A stretch of DNA of 64,000 bases from UBA9160 sp035489755 (GCA_035489755.1 DATGZK010000010.1:1-64000); one strand, 5' to 3'. Numbered from the stretch's first letter, positions 43,172 through 51,228 are shown. Numbers and translations: made by a program. Notes: generated by a model from the sequence alone, not told the origin.

Positions 43172-44050
43172 CTAGAGCGCCTCGGCGGGCTGAACGATCT
43201 GCGAGGCCAACGAGTCGAGAATCTTCTCGAGGCCCGGCACGTCGCCGGCGAGTGGCATCACCGTCACCTGGTCGACTCCCGCGTCGCGGTAACGCTTCAC
43301 GAGGTCGAGTGAGATCGGTCGCAGGTACGGGCAGATGGTGACCTCGATCTCCGAACGCTTGCGTCCTCGCGCTCCCAGCAGCTTCTCGAGGGTCCCGATG
43401 CGCTCGGCGATGAACTGCGGTTCCTGGTGGAAGGGATGCCAGCCCTGGCCAAGCTCCGCGACACGCCGCAGCGCAGCGTCGCTCTCGCCGCCGAAATGGA
43501 TCGGGGGATGAGGCTTCTGGACGGGCTTCGGGAACTGTCGGCAAGGCGCGAGCTCGTAGAACTCGCCTCGGAATTGCGACACGGGATCGCGCCAGAGAGT
43601 TTGCATCAGCCGCATGTACTCACGGCAGCGAGCGCCGCGGTGTTCGAAGGGGACACCCAAGGCCGCGAACTCCTCTGCAAGCCAGCCGACGCCCACGCCA
43701 AAGTCCACGCGCCCGCCGGAGAGGACGTCCAGCGTCGCGATCTCCTTGGCCGTATACACCGGGTTGCGCTGCGGGACGAGGCAGACGGCGGTGCCGATCC
43801 GGATTCGGCGTGTCGCGGCGGCTAGGAAGCCGAGCGCGGCCAACGGGTCGAGCAGCCCGTTCTCGCCGCCGGCGGGAATTCGGCCGTCGGGCGAGTAGGG
43901 GTAACGCGAGACGTACTCGTCAAAGAGTACAACGTGCTCGGGCAGCCAGAGCGAGTGGAAGTTTCGCTCCTCGGCGCCCTCTGCGAGGGCGCGCACGTAC
44001 GAGGGCGTTGCAAGCGGGCTCGCGAGCGGGGCGAAAATTCCGATCCGCAT
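43172..44050 (-). CDS. LLM-class (F420-dependent type) oxidoreductase, Rv3520c-like
   Basis: 292-residue TIM-barrel flavin/F420 enzyme of the luciferase-like superfamily: MRIGIFAPLASPL, RIRIGTAVCLVPQRNPVYTAKEIATLDVLSGGRVDFGVGVGWLAEEF and KPHPPIHFGG are TIGR03619-type signatures. In Mycobacterium a comparable gene (Rv3520c) sits inside the KstR-regulated sterol cluster. ATG 44050 follows GGGAGG. Its promoter shows a -10-like TATCAT overlapped by the operator. It needs coenzyme F420 if the family assignment holds; F420 biosynthesis genes are not in this window. Confidence 0.85.
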   Translation of the reverse strand: MRIGIFAPLASPLATPSYVRALAEGAEERNFHSLWLPEHVVLFDEYVSRYPYSPDGRIPAGGENGLLDPLAALGFLAAATRRIRIGTAVCLVPQRNPVYTAKEIATLDVLSGGRVDFGVGVGWLAEEFAALGVPFEHRGARCREYMRLMQTLWRDPVSQFRGEFYELAPCRQFPKPVQKPHPPIHFGGESDAALRRVAELGQGWHPFHQEPQFIAERIGTLEKLLGARGRKRSEIEVTICPYLRPISLDLVKRYRDAGVDQVTVMPLAGDVPGLEKILDSLASQIVQPAEAL

Positions 44051-44090
44051 GGGCGCCTCCCGAGACGATTATTGCTCAGCACCCTCAAAA

Positions 44091-44105
44091 ATGATACACG
44101 TTTCA
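44091..44105. promoter_or_regulatory. KstR-type operator between divergent LLM and acyl-CoA dehydrogenase units
   Basis: TGATACACGTTTCA at 44092-44105 (reverse complement TGAAACGTGTATCA) matches TNNAACNNGTTNNA with one mismatch. On the minus strand the -10-like TATCAT (44096-44091) overlaps its end; a -35 is weak. On the plus strand no strong promoter is seen, though the site lies about 30 bases before ATG 44134. It could control both directions. Confidence 0.6.
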
Positions 44106-44133
44106 AAAATCTGGCGATCCCGGGAGATCCCCC

Positions 44134-45306
44134 ATGTACATCGACTACAGCCCCGAGCAGCGCGCGCTGCGGGAAGAGCTGCGTACCTACTTCGCCGGCA
44201 TGATGACCCCGGAGCTCCTGCAGGAGATCTCGGGCAGCGAGGGCGGAGGCCCGCTCTACAGGAAGGCCCTGCGTCAGATGGGCGCCGACGGCTGGCTCGG
44301 GATCGGCTGGTCGAAGGAGTGGGGAGGTCAGGGACGCACGCCGATCGAACAGTTCATTTTCTCTGATGAGGTGCAGCGCGCAGGCTTCCCGTTGCCTTTC
44401 CTGACCCTCAACACCGTGGGCCCGACCCTCGCGCGCTTCGGGACCGACGAACAGCGGCGGGAGTTTCTCCCCCGCATTCTGCGAGGCGAGATCCACTTCG
44501 CGATCGGCTACTCCGAGCCCGGCGCGGGTACCGACCTCGCGTCGCTGACCACCCGCGCTGTGCGCGATGGCAATGAGTATGTGATTAACGGCAGCAAGGT
44601 CTTCACGAGCCTTGCTGACTACGCCGACTACATCTGGCTTGCCGCAAGAACAAATCCCGACGCGCCGAAGCACCGAGGCATTTCCATGCTCATGGTCTCG
44701 ACGCAGCTACCGGGCTTCAAGCTGACACCGATCTGGACCATGGGTGGGGTGCGCACCAACGCCACGTACTACGAGAACGTGCGCGTACCTGCGTCATGCC
44801 TCATCGGCAAGGAGAACGAGGGTTGGTCGCTGATCGTGAACCAGCTCAATCACGAGCGCGTCTCGCTCTCGCCACACGGCTCGTTGGAGAGGCTCTTCGA
44901 GGAATCCAGGGGATGGGCACAAAAGACCAAGCTGGCGGACGGTCGTCGTGTGATCGATCAGCCGTTCGTGCGCGCGAATCTCGCACGGGTGCATGCCAAG
45001 CTCGAGGTCCTGAAGCTCATGAACTGGAAGCAGGCCTGGTGCATGACGCGCGGCAGCTTGCATCCCGCGGATGCGTCCGCCACCAAAGTCTTTGCGACCG
45101 AGTTCTATGTCGAGGCCTACCGGCTGCTCCTCGAGACCTTCGGCGCGCAAGGCGCTCTGCGGGCGGGCTCGCCGGACGCGGTGCTGCGCGGACGCGTGGA
45201 GCGCATGTACCGCACCACGCTGATCCTCACCTTTGGCGGCGGCACGAACGAGGTGCAGCGCGAGATCATCGCTGCAGCGGGCCTCCAGATGCCGCGGGGG
45301 CGATAG
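44134..45306 (+). CDS. Acyl-CoA dehydrogenase, probable alpha2-beta2 partner 1
   Basis: 390 residues. YIDYSPEQRALREELRTYF at the N-terminus, IGYSEPGAGTDLASL flavin motif, MGGVRTNATYYENVRVP and a C-terminal ILTFGGGTNEVQREIIA. The pattern resembles the FadE29/FadE26 type of steroid dehydrogenase that pairs with a divergent second subunit. The next gene begins 3 bases after its stop and encodes such a subunit. The N-terminal ATG follows CGGGAGATCCCCC. A KstR-type operator lies just upstream. Confidence 0.88.
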   Translation: MYIDYSPEQRALREELRTYFAGMMTPELLQEISGSEGGGPLYRKALRQMGADGWLGIGWSKEWGGQGRTPIEQFIFSDEVQRAGFPLPFLTLNTVGPTLARFGTDEQRREFLPRILRGEIHFAIGYSEPGAGTDLASLTTRAVRDGNEYVINGSKVFTSLADYADYIWLAARTNPDAPKHRGISMLMVSTQLPGFKLTPIWTMGGVRTNATYYENVRVPASCLIGKENEGWSLIVNQLNHERVSLSPHGSLERLFEESRGWAQKTKLADGRRVIDQPFVRANLARVHAKLEVLKLMNWKQAWCMTRGSLHPADASATKVFATEFYVEAYRLLLETFGAQGALRAGSPDAVLRGRVERMYRTTLILTFGGGTNEVQREIIAAAGLQMPRGR

Positions 45307-45309
45307 GCG

Positions 45310-46446
45310 ATGGACTTTGCGTATAGCGAGGACCAACAGTCCCTGCGCGAACTCGCACGAAAGATCCTCGAGGACCGCGCGACCCATGAGCGCCTGAAGC
45401 AGGTTGAGGCGACCGCGGATCGCGTGGACCGCGAGCTGTGGGCCGAGCTCGCGAAGGCGAACCTGCTCGGCGTCGCGATCTCCGAAGAGTACGGTGGCAT
45501 GGGGATGGGTTTCCTCGAGCTGTGCATTTTGCTCGAGGAAGTGGGGCGCACTGTCGCGCCCGTGCCGGCATGGCCCACCCTCGTCCTGGGCGCGCTCCCT
45601 TTGTCGAAGTTTGGGAGCGCTGAGCAGCAGCGTCGGCTGCTGCCCGCTGTGGTCGCCGGCGAGGCGCTCCTGTCGGCCGCACTCTTGGAGCCAGGCTCCG
45701 ACGACCTGGCGCGACCCTCGACCACGGCGCGCCGGGACGGCAGTGGGTTCCGGCTCGACGGTACGAAGCTGTGCGTGTCGGCCGGACACATCGCCCGGCG
45801 GATTCTGGTTCCTGCCCGCACTGAGGGGGGAGGGGTCGGCGTCTTCCTGCTCGATCCCGAGGCGCGCGGCGTCACCCTGGAACTCCAGCACGCCACAAAT
45901 CACGAGCCGCAGGCCAAGCTCACGCTCGAGGGAGCGGTGGTCGCTGGGGCGGACCTGCTCGGCGATCCGAGCTCCGGCGCGGCCCTTGTCCGCTGGCTCG
46001 AACAGCGCGCGACCGCAGCACTGTGTGCCATCCAGGTCGGTGTCTCCGAGCGCGCGCTTCGCATCACCGCCCACTACACCACGGGCCGTGAGCAGTTCGG
46101 CCGCGCCATTGCGACCTTCCAGGCGGTTGGCCAGCGCGCGGCCGACGCCTTCATCGACCTCGAGGCGATCCGGCTGACGACACAGCAGGCGGTCTGGCGC
46201 CTCGCCGAAGGCCTTTCCGCTGAAGACGCCGTCGCCGTCGCGAAGTTCTGGGCTTCGGAGGGGGGGCACGCCGTCGGCTACGCCGCGCAGCACCTGCATG
46301 GCGGGATCGGCGTCGATATCGACTATCCCATCCACCGCTACTACCTGTGGTCGAAGCAGATCGAACTGACTCTTGGCTGCGCGAGTCGCCAGCTCGAGCA
46401 ACTCGGCGTCCGCCTCGCCGAGGCGCCCGCGTCGGGAATCGCATAG
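45310..46446 (+). CDS. Acyl-CoA dehydrogenase, probable alpha2-beta2 partner 2 (catalytic Glu replaced)
   Basis: 378 residues. MDFAYSEDQQSLRELARKIL opens it; the beta-domain lacks the SEPGAGSD consensus (ALLEPGSDDLARPS); the C-terminus reads HLHGGIGVDIDYPIHRYY, where the usual T-E-Y base is I-D-Y. Steroid-degrading heterotetrameric dehydrogenases combine one subunit with intact flavin features and one altered subunit, and the 3-base spacing to the preceding gene fits that arrangement. Likely substrate: a CoA ester of a sterol side chain or degraded ring intermediate. Confidence 0.87.
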   Translation: MDFAYSEDQQSLRELARKILEDRATHERLKQVEATADRVDRELWAELAKANLLGVAISEEYGGMGMGFLELCILLEEVGRTVAPVPAWPTLVLGALPLSKFGSAEQQRRLLPAVVAGEALLSAALLEPGSDDLARPSTTARRDGSGFRLDGTKLCVSAGHIARRILVPARTEGGGVGVFLLDPEARGVTLELQHATNHEPQAKLTLEGAVVAGADLLGDPSSGAALVRWLEQRATAALCAIQVGVSERALRITAHYTTGREQFGRAIATFQAVGQRAADAFIDLEAIRLTTQQAVWRLAEGLSAEDAVAVAKFWASEGGHAVGYAAQHLHGGIGVDIDYPIHRYYLWSKQIELTLGCASRQLEQLGVRLAEAPASGIA

Positions 46447-46455
46447 CCTCGGCTC

Positions 46456-47046
46456 GTGCTGGAGCCGCTCAAGCTTTACTTCGATTACAAGAGCCCGTTC
46501 GCGTACCTCGCGAGCCAGCTCGCGTGGGATCTACCCGAGCGCTTTCAGGTCTCCCTACGCTGGATTCCTTATCTTTTGCGCCTCAAAGGGCCCGGCCAGC
46601 GCAGCATCTACTCGGACTGGAAGGCGCAGTACTCGTACGCCGACGCCCGCCGCTTCGCCAACCAGCGCGGTGGCTTCAAGATCATGGGTCCGCGGAAGAT
46701 TTACGACTCCTCGCCCGCGCTGGTCGGTGGCCTCTTCGCGCAGCGCGAAGGCTTTTTTCGTGCCTACACCGAGGAGGTCTATCGTCGCTTCTTCGAGCGG
46801 CGGCTCGAGATCGACCGCCCCGAGCAGGTCGCGGGGCTCGTCGCCGAACTCGGTCATTCGGCCGAGGCCTATGCGAGCTACTTGGCGGGCGAGGGCGCCG
46901 CGGCGCTCGAGGCCGCGGTGGCCGAAGGACACGCAGACCACGTGTTCGGCGTACCGCTCTTCATCGTGCGCGGGGAGCAGTTCTGGGGCAACGACCGCGT
47001 CGCGCTTCTCGAGCAGAGGCTCACGGAGTACGGGCTTCGTCGCTAG
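46456..47046 (+). CDS. DsbA-fold protein, 2-hydroxychromene-2-carboxylate isomerase-like
   Basis: 196-residue thioredoxin-fold (kappa-GST/HCCA isomerase-like) protein: LKLYFDYKSPFAYLA at the start, with Ser in place of the CxxC of DsbA, then FGVPLFIVRGEQFWGNDRVALLE at the end, which is the standard C-terminal signature. Members isomerise aromatic ring-cleavage products or conjugate glutathione. GTG 46456 starts 9 bases after the dehydrogenase stop, so it is likely co-transcribed with the FadE pair. Its last bases overlap the convergent YciI-like gene by 4. Confidence 0.8.
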   Translation: MLEPLKLYFDYKSPFAYLASQLAWDLPERFQVSLRWIPYLLRLKGPGQRSIYSDWKAQYSYADARRFANQRGGFKIMGPRKIYDSSPALVGGLFAQREGFFRAYTEEVYRRFFERRLEIDRPEQVAGLVAELGHSAEAYASYLAGEGAAALEAAVAEGHADHVFGVPLFIVRGEQFWGNDRVALLEQRLTEYGLRR

Positions 47047-47339
47047 ACGCGAGGCCGCGGGAAGACGACGCGGGTCTCGCGCACTTCGTAGCGCTCGAAC
47101 ACCCCACAAACGACGTATGGGTCTGCGGCGGCGAAAGACTTTGCCTCGGTAAGGCTCGGTGCCTCGAACACGACGAGGCTGCCGACGGGCGTTCCGTCCT
47201 CCCCGAGGAGCGGGCCCGCGTGGACGACCTTGCCCGCCGCGTCCAGCGGTGCGAGCTTCGCAAGGTGGGCGTCGCGATGACGTTCTCGCAGCTCCAGGCC
47301 GCGCGGACCGTCATGCCCGATCAAGACAAAGAGCGGCAT
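47043..47339 (-). CDS. YciI-like protein
   Basis: 98 residues of the YciI/dimeric alpha-beta-barrel fold: LFVLIGHDGPRGLELRERHRDAHLAKLAPL (with the family RxxHRxxHL pattern), GKVVHAGPLL, and SLVVFEAPSLTEAKSFAAADPYV. The H and D residues match the conserved pair. The biochemical role of most YciI proteins is unknown, with some acting as degradation-pathway lyases or dehydratases. It converges on the DsbA-fold gene (4-base overlap). Confidence 0.82.
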   Translation of the reverse strand: MPLFVLIGHDGPRGLELRERHRDAHLAKLAPLDAAGKVVHAGPLLGEDGTPVGSLVVFEAPSLTEAKSFAAADPYVVCGVFERYEVRETRVVFPRPRV

Positions 47340-47377
47340 CCGGCCACTCTAACGAATCCGTTTGCTATGCAGCGGGG

Positions 47378-48526
47378 ATGGATCCCGCCGAGCTTCGAGA
47401 TCGCTTCCAGCGCCTGTTCGGCGGCGAGGCGCGCCTGTTTCGCGCTCCAGGTCGCGTGAATCTGATTGGCGAACACACCGACTACAACGACGGGTTCGTC
47501 TTGCCCGCCGCCATCGATTTCCAGACCTTTTCCGCCGCGGCAAGGCGCAAAGACCGCTGCCTGCGGATCCATTCCGAAAACCTCGGCGAGACGGTGACCT
47601 TTGATTTTGGCGAGGGCGCACCGCGCCGACGGGGCCACTGGAGCGACTACCCGCTCGGCGTGGCAGCGACGCTCGCGCGCGACGGTCATGCGCTCACAGG
47701 CGCAGACCTGCTCCTCTACGGCGAGGTTCCGCCCGGGGCGGGTCTGTCCTCGTCGGCAGCCCTCGAGGTGGCGACGGCTCTCGCGCTGATCGCGGTCGCG
47801 GGTCTCGAGCTTCGGCCGATTGAGACCGCGAGACTCTGTCAGCGCGCGGAGAACGAGTTCGTCGGGACCCTGTGCGGCATCATGGATCCCTTCGTGTCCC
47901 GCCTCGCGCAGGCGGGGCACGCACTCCTCATCGATTGCCGCGCGCTCGAAGGGCGCGCCGTGCCGATCCCCGACGCTGTGAGGCTTGTGATCTGCAACAG
48001 CGGAGTGCGGCACGCTCTGGCCTCAGGGGAGTACAACGCCCGGCGCGCGCAGTGCGAACAAGGCGTCCGCGCGCTTGCCGAGGTAAACCCGAGGGTGCGA
48101 GCGCTGCGGGACGCGACGCTCGAAACGCTCGAGGAAAACCGCGGCCGGATCCCGCCCGTCGTTTTCGCCCGTTGCCACCATGTCGTCTCTGAGAACCAGC
48201 GCACACTCGAGGCCGCGGCCGCGCTCGAGCGTCGCGACCTCGCAGCCCTCAATCCCCTGATGGCGGCTTCACACGCCAGCCTGCGCGACGCCTACGAGGT
48301 GAGCTGTCGCGAGCTGGACGTGCTCGTCGACGCAGCCGCCCCGCTCGAAGGCGTGTTCGGAGCGCGGATGACCGGAGGAGGCTTCGGCGGTTGCACCGTG
48401 AATCTGGTGCGTGCCGATGCCGTGCCAGCGTTCCGGGAGGGTGTGACGCAGGCTTTCGAGCGCGCCACCGGCCGGAAGCCGAAGATCTATGAGAGCTCGG
48501 CAGCCGCGGGCGCGAGCGAACTTTGA
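47378..48526 (+). CDS. galK: Galactokinase
   Basis: GHMP-family kinase of the Leloir pathway, 382 residues. N-terminal galactose signature GRVNLIGEHTDYNDGFVLP, ATP loop GAGLSSSAALEVA, catalytic MDPFVSRLAQ region and C-terminal GARMTGGGFGGC. Full length and intact. ATG 47378 is in frame with a longer open stretch upstream; the ribosome-binding site is weak (GCGGGG). No galT or galE is adjacent, so it stands alone between sterol-type genes; its link to the glycan locus is unproven. Confidence 0.95.
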   Translation: MDPAELRDRFQRLFGGEARLFRAPGRVNLIGEHTDYNDGFVLPAAIDFQTFSAAARRKDRCLRIHSENLGETVTFDFGEGAPRRRGHWSDYPLGVAATLARDGHALTGADLLLYGEVPPGAGLSSSAALEVATALALIAVAGLELRPIETARLCQRAENEFVGTLCGIMDPFVSRLAQAGHALLIDCRALEGRAVPIPDAVRLVICNSGVRHALASGEYNARRAQCEQGVRALAEVNPRVRALRDATLETLEENRGRIPPVVFARCHHVVSENQRTLEAAAALERRDLAALNPLMAASHASLRDAYEVSCRELDVLVDAAAPLEGVFGARMTGGGFGGCTVNLVRADAVPAFREGVTQAFERATGRKPKIYESSAAAGASEL

Positions 48527-48530
48527 CCCG

Positions 48531-49361
48531 CTAGCGACCCTTGAACTGGGGCTTGCGCTTTTCGGCGAAGGCGCGCGGCCCCTCGCGCGCGTCCTCGGTC
48601 GCAAAGACCGGGATACCGATCTTGAGCTCATGCTGGAGAGCGTCGAGCTCGGTCATGCCTTCCGTCTCACGCAGCGAACGCAGGACGGCTTGCACCGCGA
48701 GCGGGCCGTTTTCGGCGATTTGCTCCGCGATCTTCCGCGCCTCCGCGAGGGCCTGGCCATCGGGCACCACGCGCCCAATCAATCCTATGCGCAAGGCCTC
48801 CTCGGCGGGAACCATGCGTCCTGTGAGCAGGATCTCCGCGGCGTGGGTGTACGGGATCTGCCGGCGCAAACGTACGGTCGAGCCGCCCACCGGAAACAGA
48901 CCGCGCCGTACCTCGGCGACCCCGAAGGTCGCACTGGCACCCGCAACACGGATGTCTGTCGCTTGCAAGATCTCGGTTCCCCCGGCCACCGCGTAGCCTT
49001 CGACCGCTGCGATGAGGGGTTTCTTGAGGCGATAGTGCCGGAGCAGCCCCTTCCACTGGAGATCGGCATCTTCGTCAAAGCGCTTGCTCCACTCGTCCCG
49101 TTGATGGCCGCCGGCCATCGCCTTGAGATCGGCGCCTGCACAGAAGGTTCCCCCGGCACCGGTCAGGATGGCGACGCGTACGTCCTCTTCGACGTCGATC
49201 ATTCGCCACGCCTCGGCCATGCGCACCAGCATTTCGCTCGAGAATGCATTTTTGCGCTCGGGCCGGTTCATGGTGACGACGACGACAGGTCCTTCTCGCT
49301 CGACCAGCAGGTGGGGCGCCGCGCCCTGCGTGCCGGTCGTCTGCTGCGAAGTGTCGGCCAT
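48531..49361 (-). CDS. Enoyl-CoA hydratase/crotonase-family protein, EchA19-like
   Basis: 276-residue crotonase. VVVVTMNRPERKNAFSSEML, oxyanion-hole GAGGTFCAGADLKAMAGG, and VAGGTEILQATDIRVAG. The following FGVAEVRRGLFPVGGS carries one catalytic Glu (AEVRRG). This architecture and the neighbourhood resemble mycobacterial EchA19, which hydrates steroid-CoA enoyl esters. ATG 49361 follows AGGAGG with 6-nt spacing; the frame extends to 49694 but that is upstream of the operator. Its promoter carries an exact KstR-type site. It converges on galK (4-base gap). Confidence 0.87.
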   Translation of the reverse strand: MADTSQQTTGTQGAAPHLLVEREGPVVVVTMNRPERKNAFSSEMLVRMAEAWRMIDVEEDVRVAILTGAGGTFCAGADLKAMAGGHQRDEWSKRFDEDADLQWKGLLRHYRLKKPLIAAVEGYAVAGGTEILQATDIRVAGASATFGVAEVRRGLFPVGGSTVRLRRQIPYTHAAEILLTGRMVPAEEALRIGLIGRVVPDGQALAEARKIAEQIAENGPLAVQAVLRSLRETEGMTELDALQHELKIGIPVFATEDAREGPRAFAEKRKPQFKGR

Positions 49362-49410
49362 GCCATGCCTCCTGCGGCCATCCAAGGGCGCGATCTCGAC
49401 TCGGGTGATT

Positions 49411-49439
49411 ATTGAAACACGTTCTACTTTCGATGTAAA
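49411..49439 (-). promoter_or_regulatory. Promoter and KstR-type operator of the enoyl-CoA hydratase gene
   Basis: On the minus strand: -35 TTTACA (49439-49434), 17-bp spacer, -10 TTCAAT (49416-49411). The reverse complement TGAAACACGTTCTA (49413-49426) fits TNNAACNNGTTNNA exactly and overlaps the -10, the same geometry as at the tetR promoter. On the plus strand TTGAAA...TGTAAA (16-bp spacing) is a possible promoter for the P450 gene, which would also be overlapped. Confidence 0.68.
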
Positions 49440-49792
49440 CGGACGAATCGCGGGAGCCGGTAGGCGCTGGCGCGTTTCGGGTCGCTCGGCGCCTCTTGGC
49501 TCTCTGCGCCGGGGTCTCCTGCGGGCGAGGGCTCGGGCGGCGTGGCGAGCTGCGCCCCGCTCGCTTGCAACCGACAAGACGCTGCTCAAGTGGACGGACA
49601 AGCGCGTCGAAGGCAAGCCCTGCGGAGCGGGGAGCCTCGCGGTCCGCGCCGCAGGTTCGTGCATGCCCTCAGCAAGGAGCAACTCAAGGCGCACCCGCGC
49701 GGTGCAGCAGCGGGACGCCGCGCAAAGGAATCCGCGGCTTAGAAAGGCGCGGCCAACGGGAGCTCTTGGATTCGAAGGAGATCGGAGACGCC
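49440..49792. other. Long intergenic region before the P450 gene
   Basis: About 350 bases between the hydratase promoter and the P450 start. Short frames such as ALSKEQLKAHPRGAAAG (ending near 49742) look faintly protein-like, but none has a start, ribosome-binding site or match I recognise. It could be a long 5' leader of the P450 transcript or a gene remnant. I see no terminator, repeat or riboswitch in it. Confidence 0.4.
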
Positions 49793-50998
49793 ATGCGCAT
49801 GGATCAAATCAATCTCTTGGACTTGGACGCCTTCGCCACGCGCGGCTTTCCGCACGACGCCTTCGCGACGCTGCGACGAGAGGCGCCCGTCTACCGGCAT
49901 CCGGAGCCCAATGGAACAGGATTCTGGGTGATCTCGAAGCACGCCGACGTGATGCACGTGTCCAAGCATCCCTTCGTGTTCTCCTCCATGCAAGGCATCA
50001 ATTTGCAGGCGATCGCGCCGGAGGAGCTCCCCATGATCCAGACCATGATGCTCGGCATGGATCCACCGCGGCACAGCAAGTACCGCAGACTCGTGTCGGG
50101 CGGGTTTACGCCGCGCACGATCTCGCGCCTCGAGCCTCACATCCGCCAGATCGCTCGCCGCATCGTCGAGGAGATCGCGCACAAGGGCGAGTGCGAGTTC
50201 GTGAAGGAGGTCGCCGCCGAGCTGCCGCTTCAGGTGATCGCGGAGTTTCTCGGCGTACCGGATGAGGAGCGCGGCAGAATCTTTGATCTCTCGAACCGCC
50301 TGATCGGATTTGATGATCCCGAGTTTCAGACCTCTCCCGAGGATGGGAAGATCGCGGCCACGGAGATGTGGCTCTATGCAAACCAGCTCGCTTCAGCTCG
50401 CCGTGTGAGTCCGCGGGAGGATATCGTGAGCCTTCTCGTGAACGCCGAAGTCGAAGGCGAGAAGCTCTCGGAAATGGAGTTCAACAATTTTTTCCTGCTG
50501 CTCGCCGTGGCGGGCAACGAGACGACGCGAAACTTGATCTCAGGGGGCATGCTTGCCCTGCTCCAGCACCCTCGCGAGCTGCACCGCCTTCAGAGCGATC
50601 GGTCGCTTCTCCCGACCGCGGTGGAGGAGATGCTGCGCTGGGTGACGCCGGTTGCCCACTTCCGGCGCACGGCTACCGAGGCTACGGAGATCCGCGGTCA
50701 GCGCATCGCAGCGGGGGAGCGAGTCGTGATGTTCTACCCCTCCGCCAACCGGGACGAGGATGTCTTCAGCGATCCGCAGCGCTTCGACATCGGGCGAACG
50801 CCCAATGACCACCTTTCCTTCGGAATCGGTGAACACTTTTGCCTTGGCTCTCAGCTCGCGCGGCTCGAGATCCGGATCATGTTCGAGGAGCTCTTGCGTC
50901 AACTCTCCGAGATCGAGCTTGCCGGGCCGGTCCGACGCCTGCGCTCGAACTTCATCAACGGAATCAAATCCATGCCGGTGCGGTTCAGTCTTGACTGA
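49793..50998 (+). CDS. Cytochrome P450, CYP125/CYP142-like
   Basis: 401-residue class I P450. I-helix LAVAGNETTRN (AGxxT), ExxR in VEEMLRW, FRRTATEATEIRGQ, FYPSANRDEDVF, and the heme loop FGIGEHFCLG with axial C350. LGMDPPRHSKYRRLVSGGF and the FYPSANRDE segment are typical of the CYP124/125/142 clan, which oxidises the terminal carbon (C26/27) of the cholesterol side chain. ATG 49793 has GGAG at 49784-49787; ATG 49799 is also possible. A dedicated ferredoxin follows 35 bases later. Sequence alone does not prove a sterol substrate, but context supports it. Confidence 0.88.
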   Translation: MRMDQINLLDLDAFATRGFPHDAFATLRREAPVYRHPEPNGTGFWVISKHADVMHVSKHPFVFSSMQGINLQAIAPEELPMIQTMMLGMDPPRHSKYRRLVSGGFTPRTISRLEPHIRQIARRIVEEIAHKGECEFVKEVAAELPLQVIAEFLGVPDEERGRIFDLSNRLIGFDDPEFQTSPEDGKIAATEMWLYANQLASARRVSPREDIVSLLVNAEVEGEKLSEMEFNNFFLLLAVAGNETTRNLISGGMLALLQHPRELHRLQSDRSLLPTAVEEMLRWVTPVAHFRRTATEATEIRGQRIAAGERVVMFYPSANRDEDVFSDPQRFDIGRTPNDHLSFGIGEHFCLGSQLARLEIRIMFEELLRQLSEIELAGPVRRLRSNFINGIKSMPVRFSLD

Positions 50999-51033
50999 TC
51001 TTTCGTTACCATGCCCTACGGAGGGCCCATCCC

Positions 51034-51228
51034 ATGAAGGTGATCGTCGACTTCGACCTCTGCGAGGCCAACGCGGTGTGCATGGCCACAGCGCCCGAGA
51101 TCTTCCGTGTAGATGACAACGACATGCTCCATATCCTGATCGAGCACCCCGGCGAGAACCTACGCAAGAAGCTCGAGGAGGCAGTCCGTCTCTGCCCGCG
51201 ACAGGCGATCTCCATCGGCAAGGACTAG
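51034..51228 (+). CDS. [3Fe-4S]-type ferredoxin, P450 redox partner
   Basis: 64 residues with three cluster cysteines, C10, C16 (C-x5-C) and C54 (CP), the pattern of actinobacterial-type P450 ferredoxins that carry a [3Fe-4S] cluster. It is strongly acidic, as expected for an electron carrier. It follows the P450 gene by 35 bases and would be its electron donor; no ferredoxin reductase gene is present here. The P450-ferredoxin pairing is the usual arrangement for CYP124/125/142 systems in many genomes. Confidence 0.88.
   Translation: MKVIVDFDLCEANAVCMATAPEIFRVDDNDMLHILIEHPGENLRKKLEEAVRLCPRQAISIGKD

Noticed and set aside
44067..49414. Shared octamer GATTATTG near two of the KstR-type sites
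   Set aside because: An 8-mer is expected about twice in a window of this size when both strands are counted, so the coincidence is not informative.
49362..49694. Upstream extension of the enoyl-CoA hydratase frame
   Set aside because: It passes through the promoter/operator; ATG 49361 has a strong AGGAGG and matches the family start.
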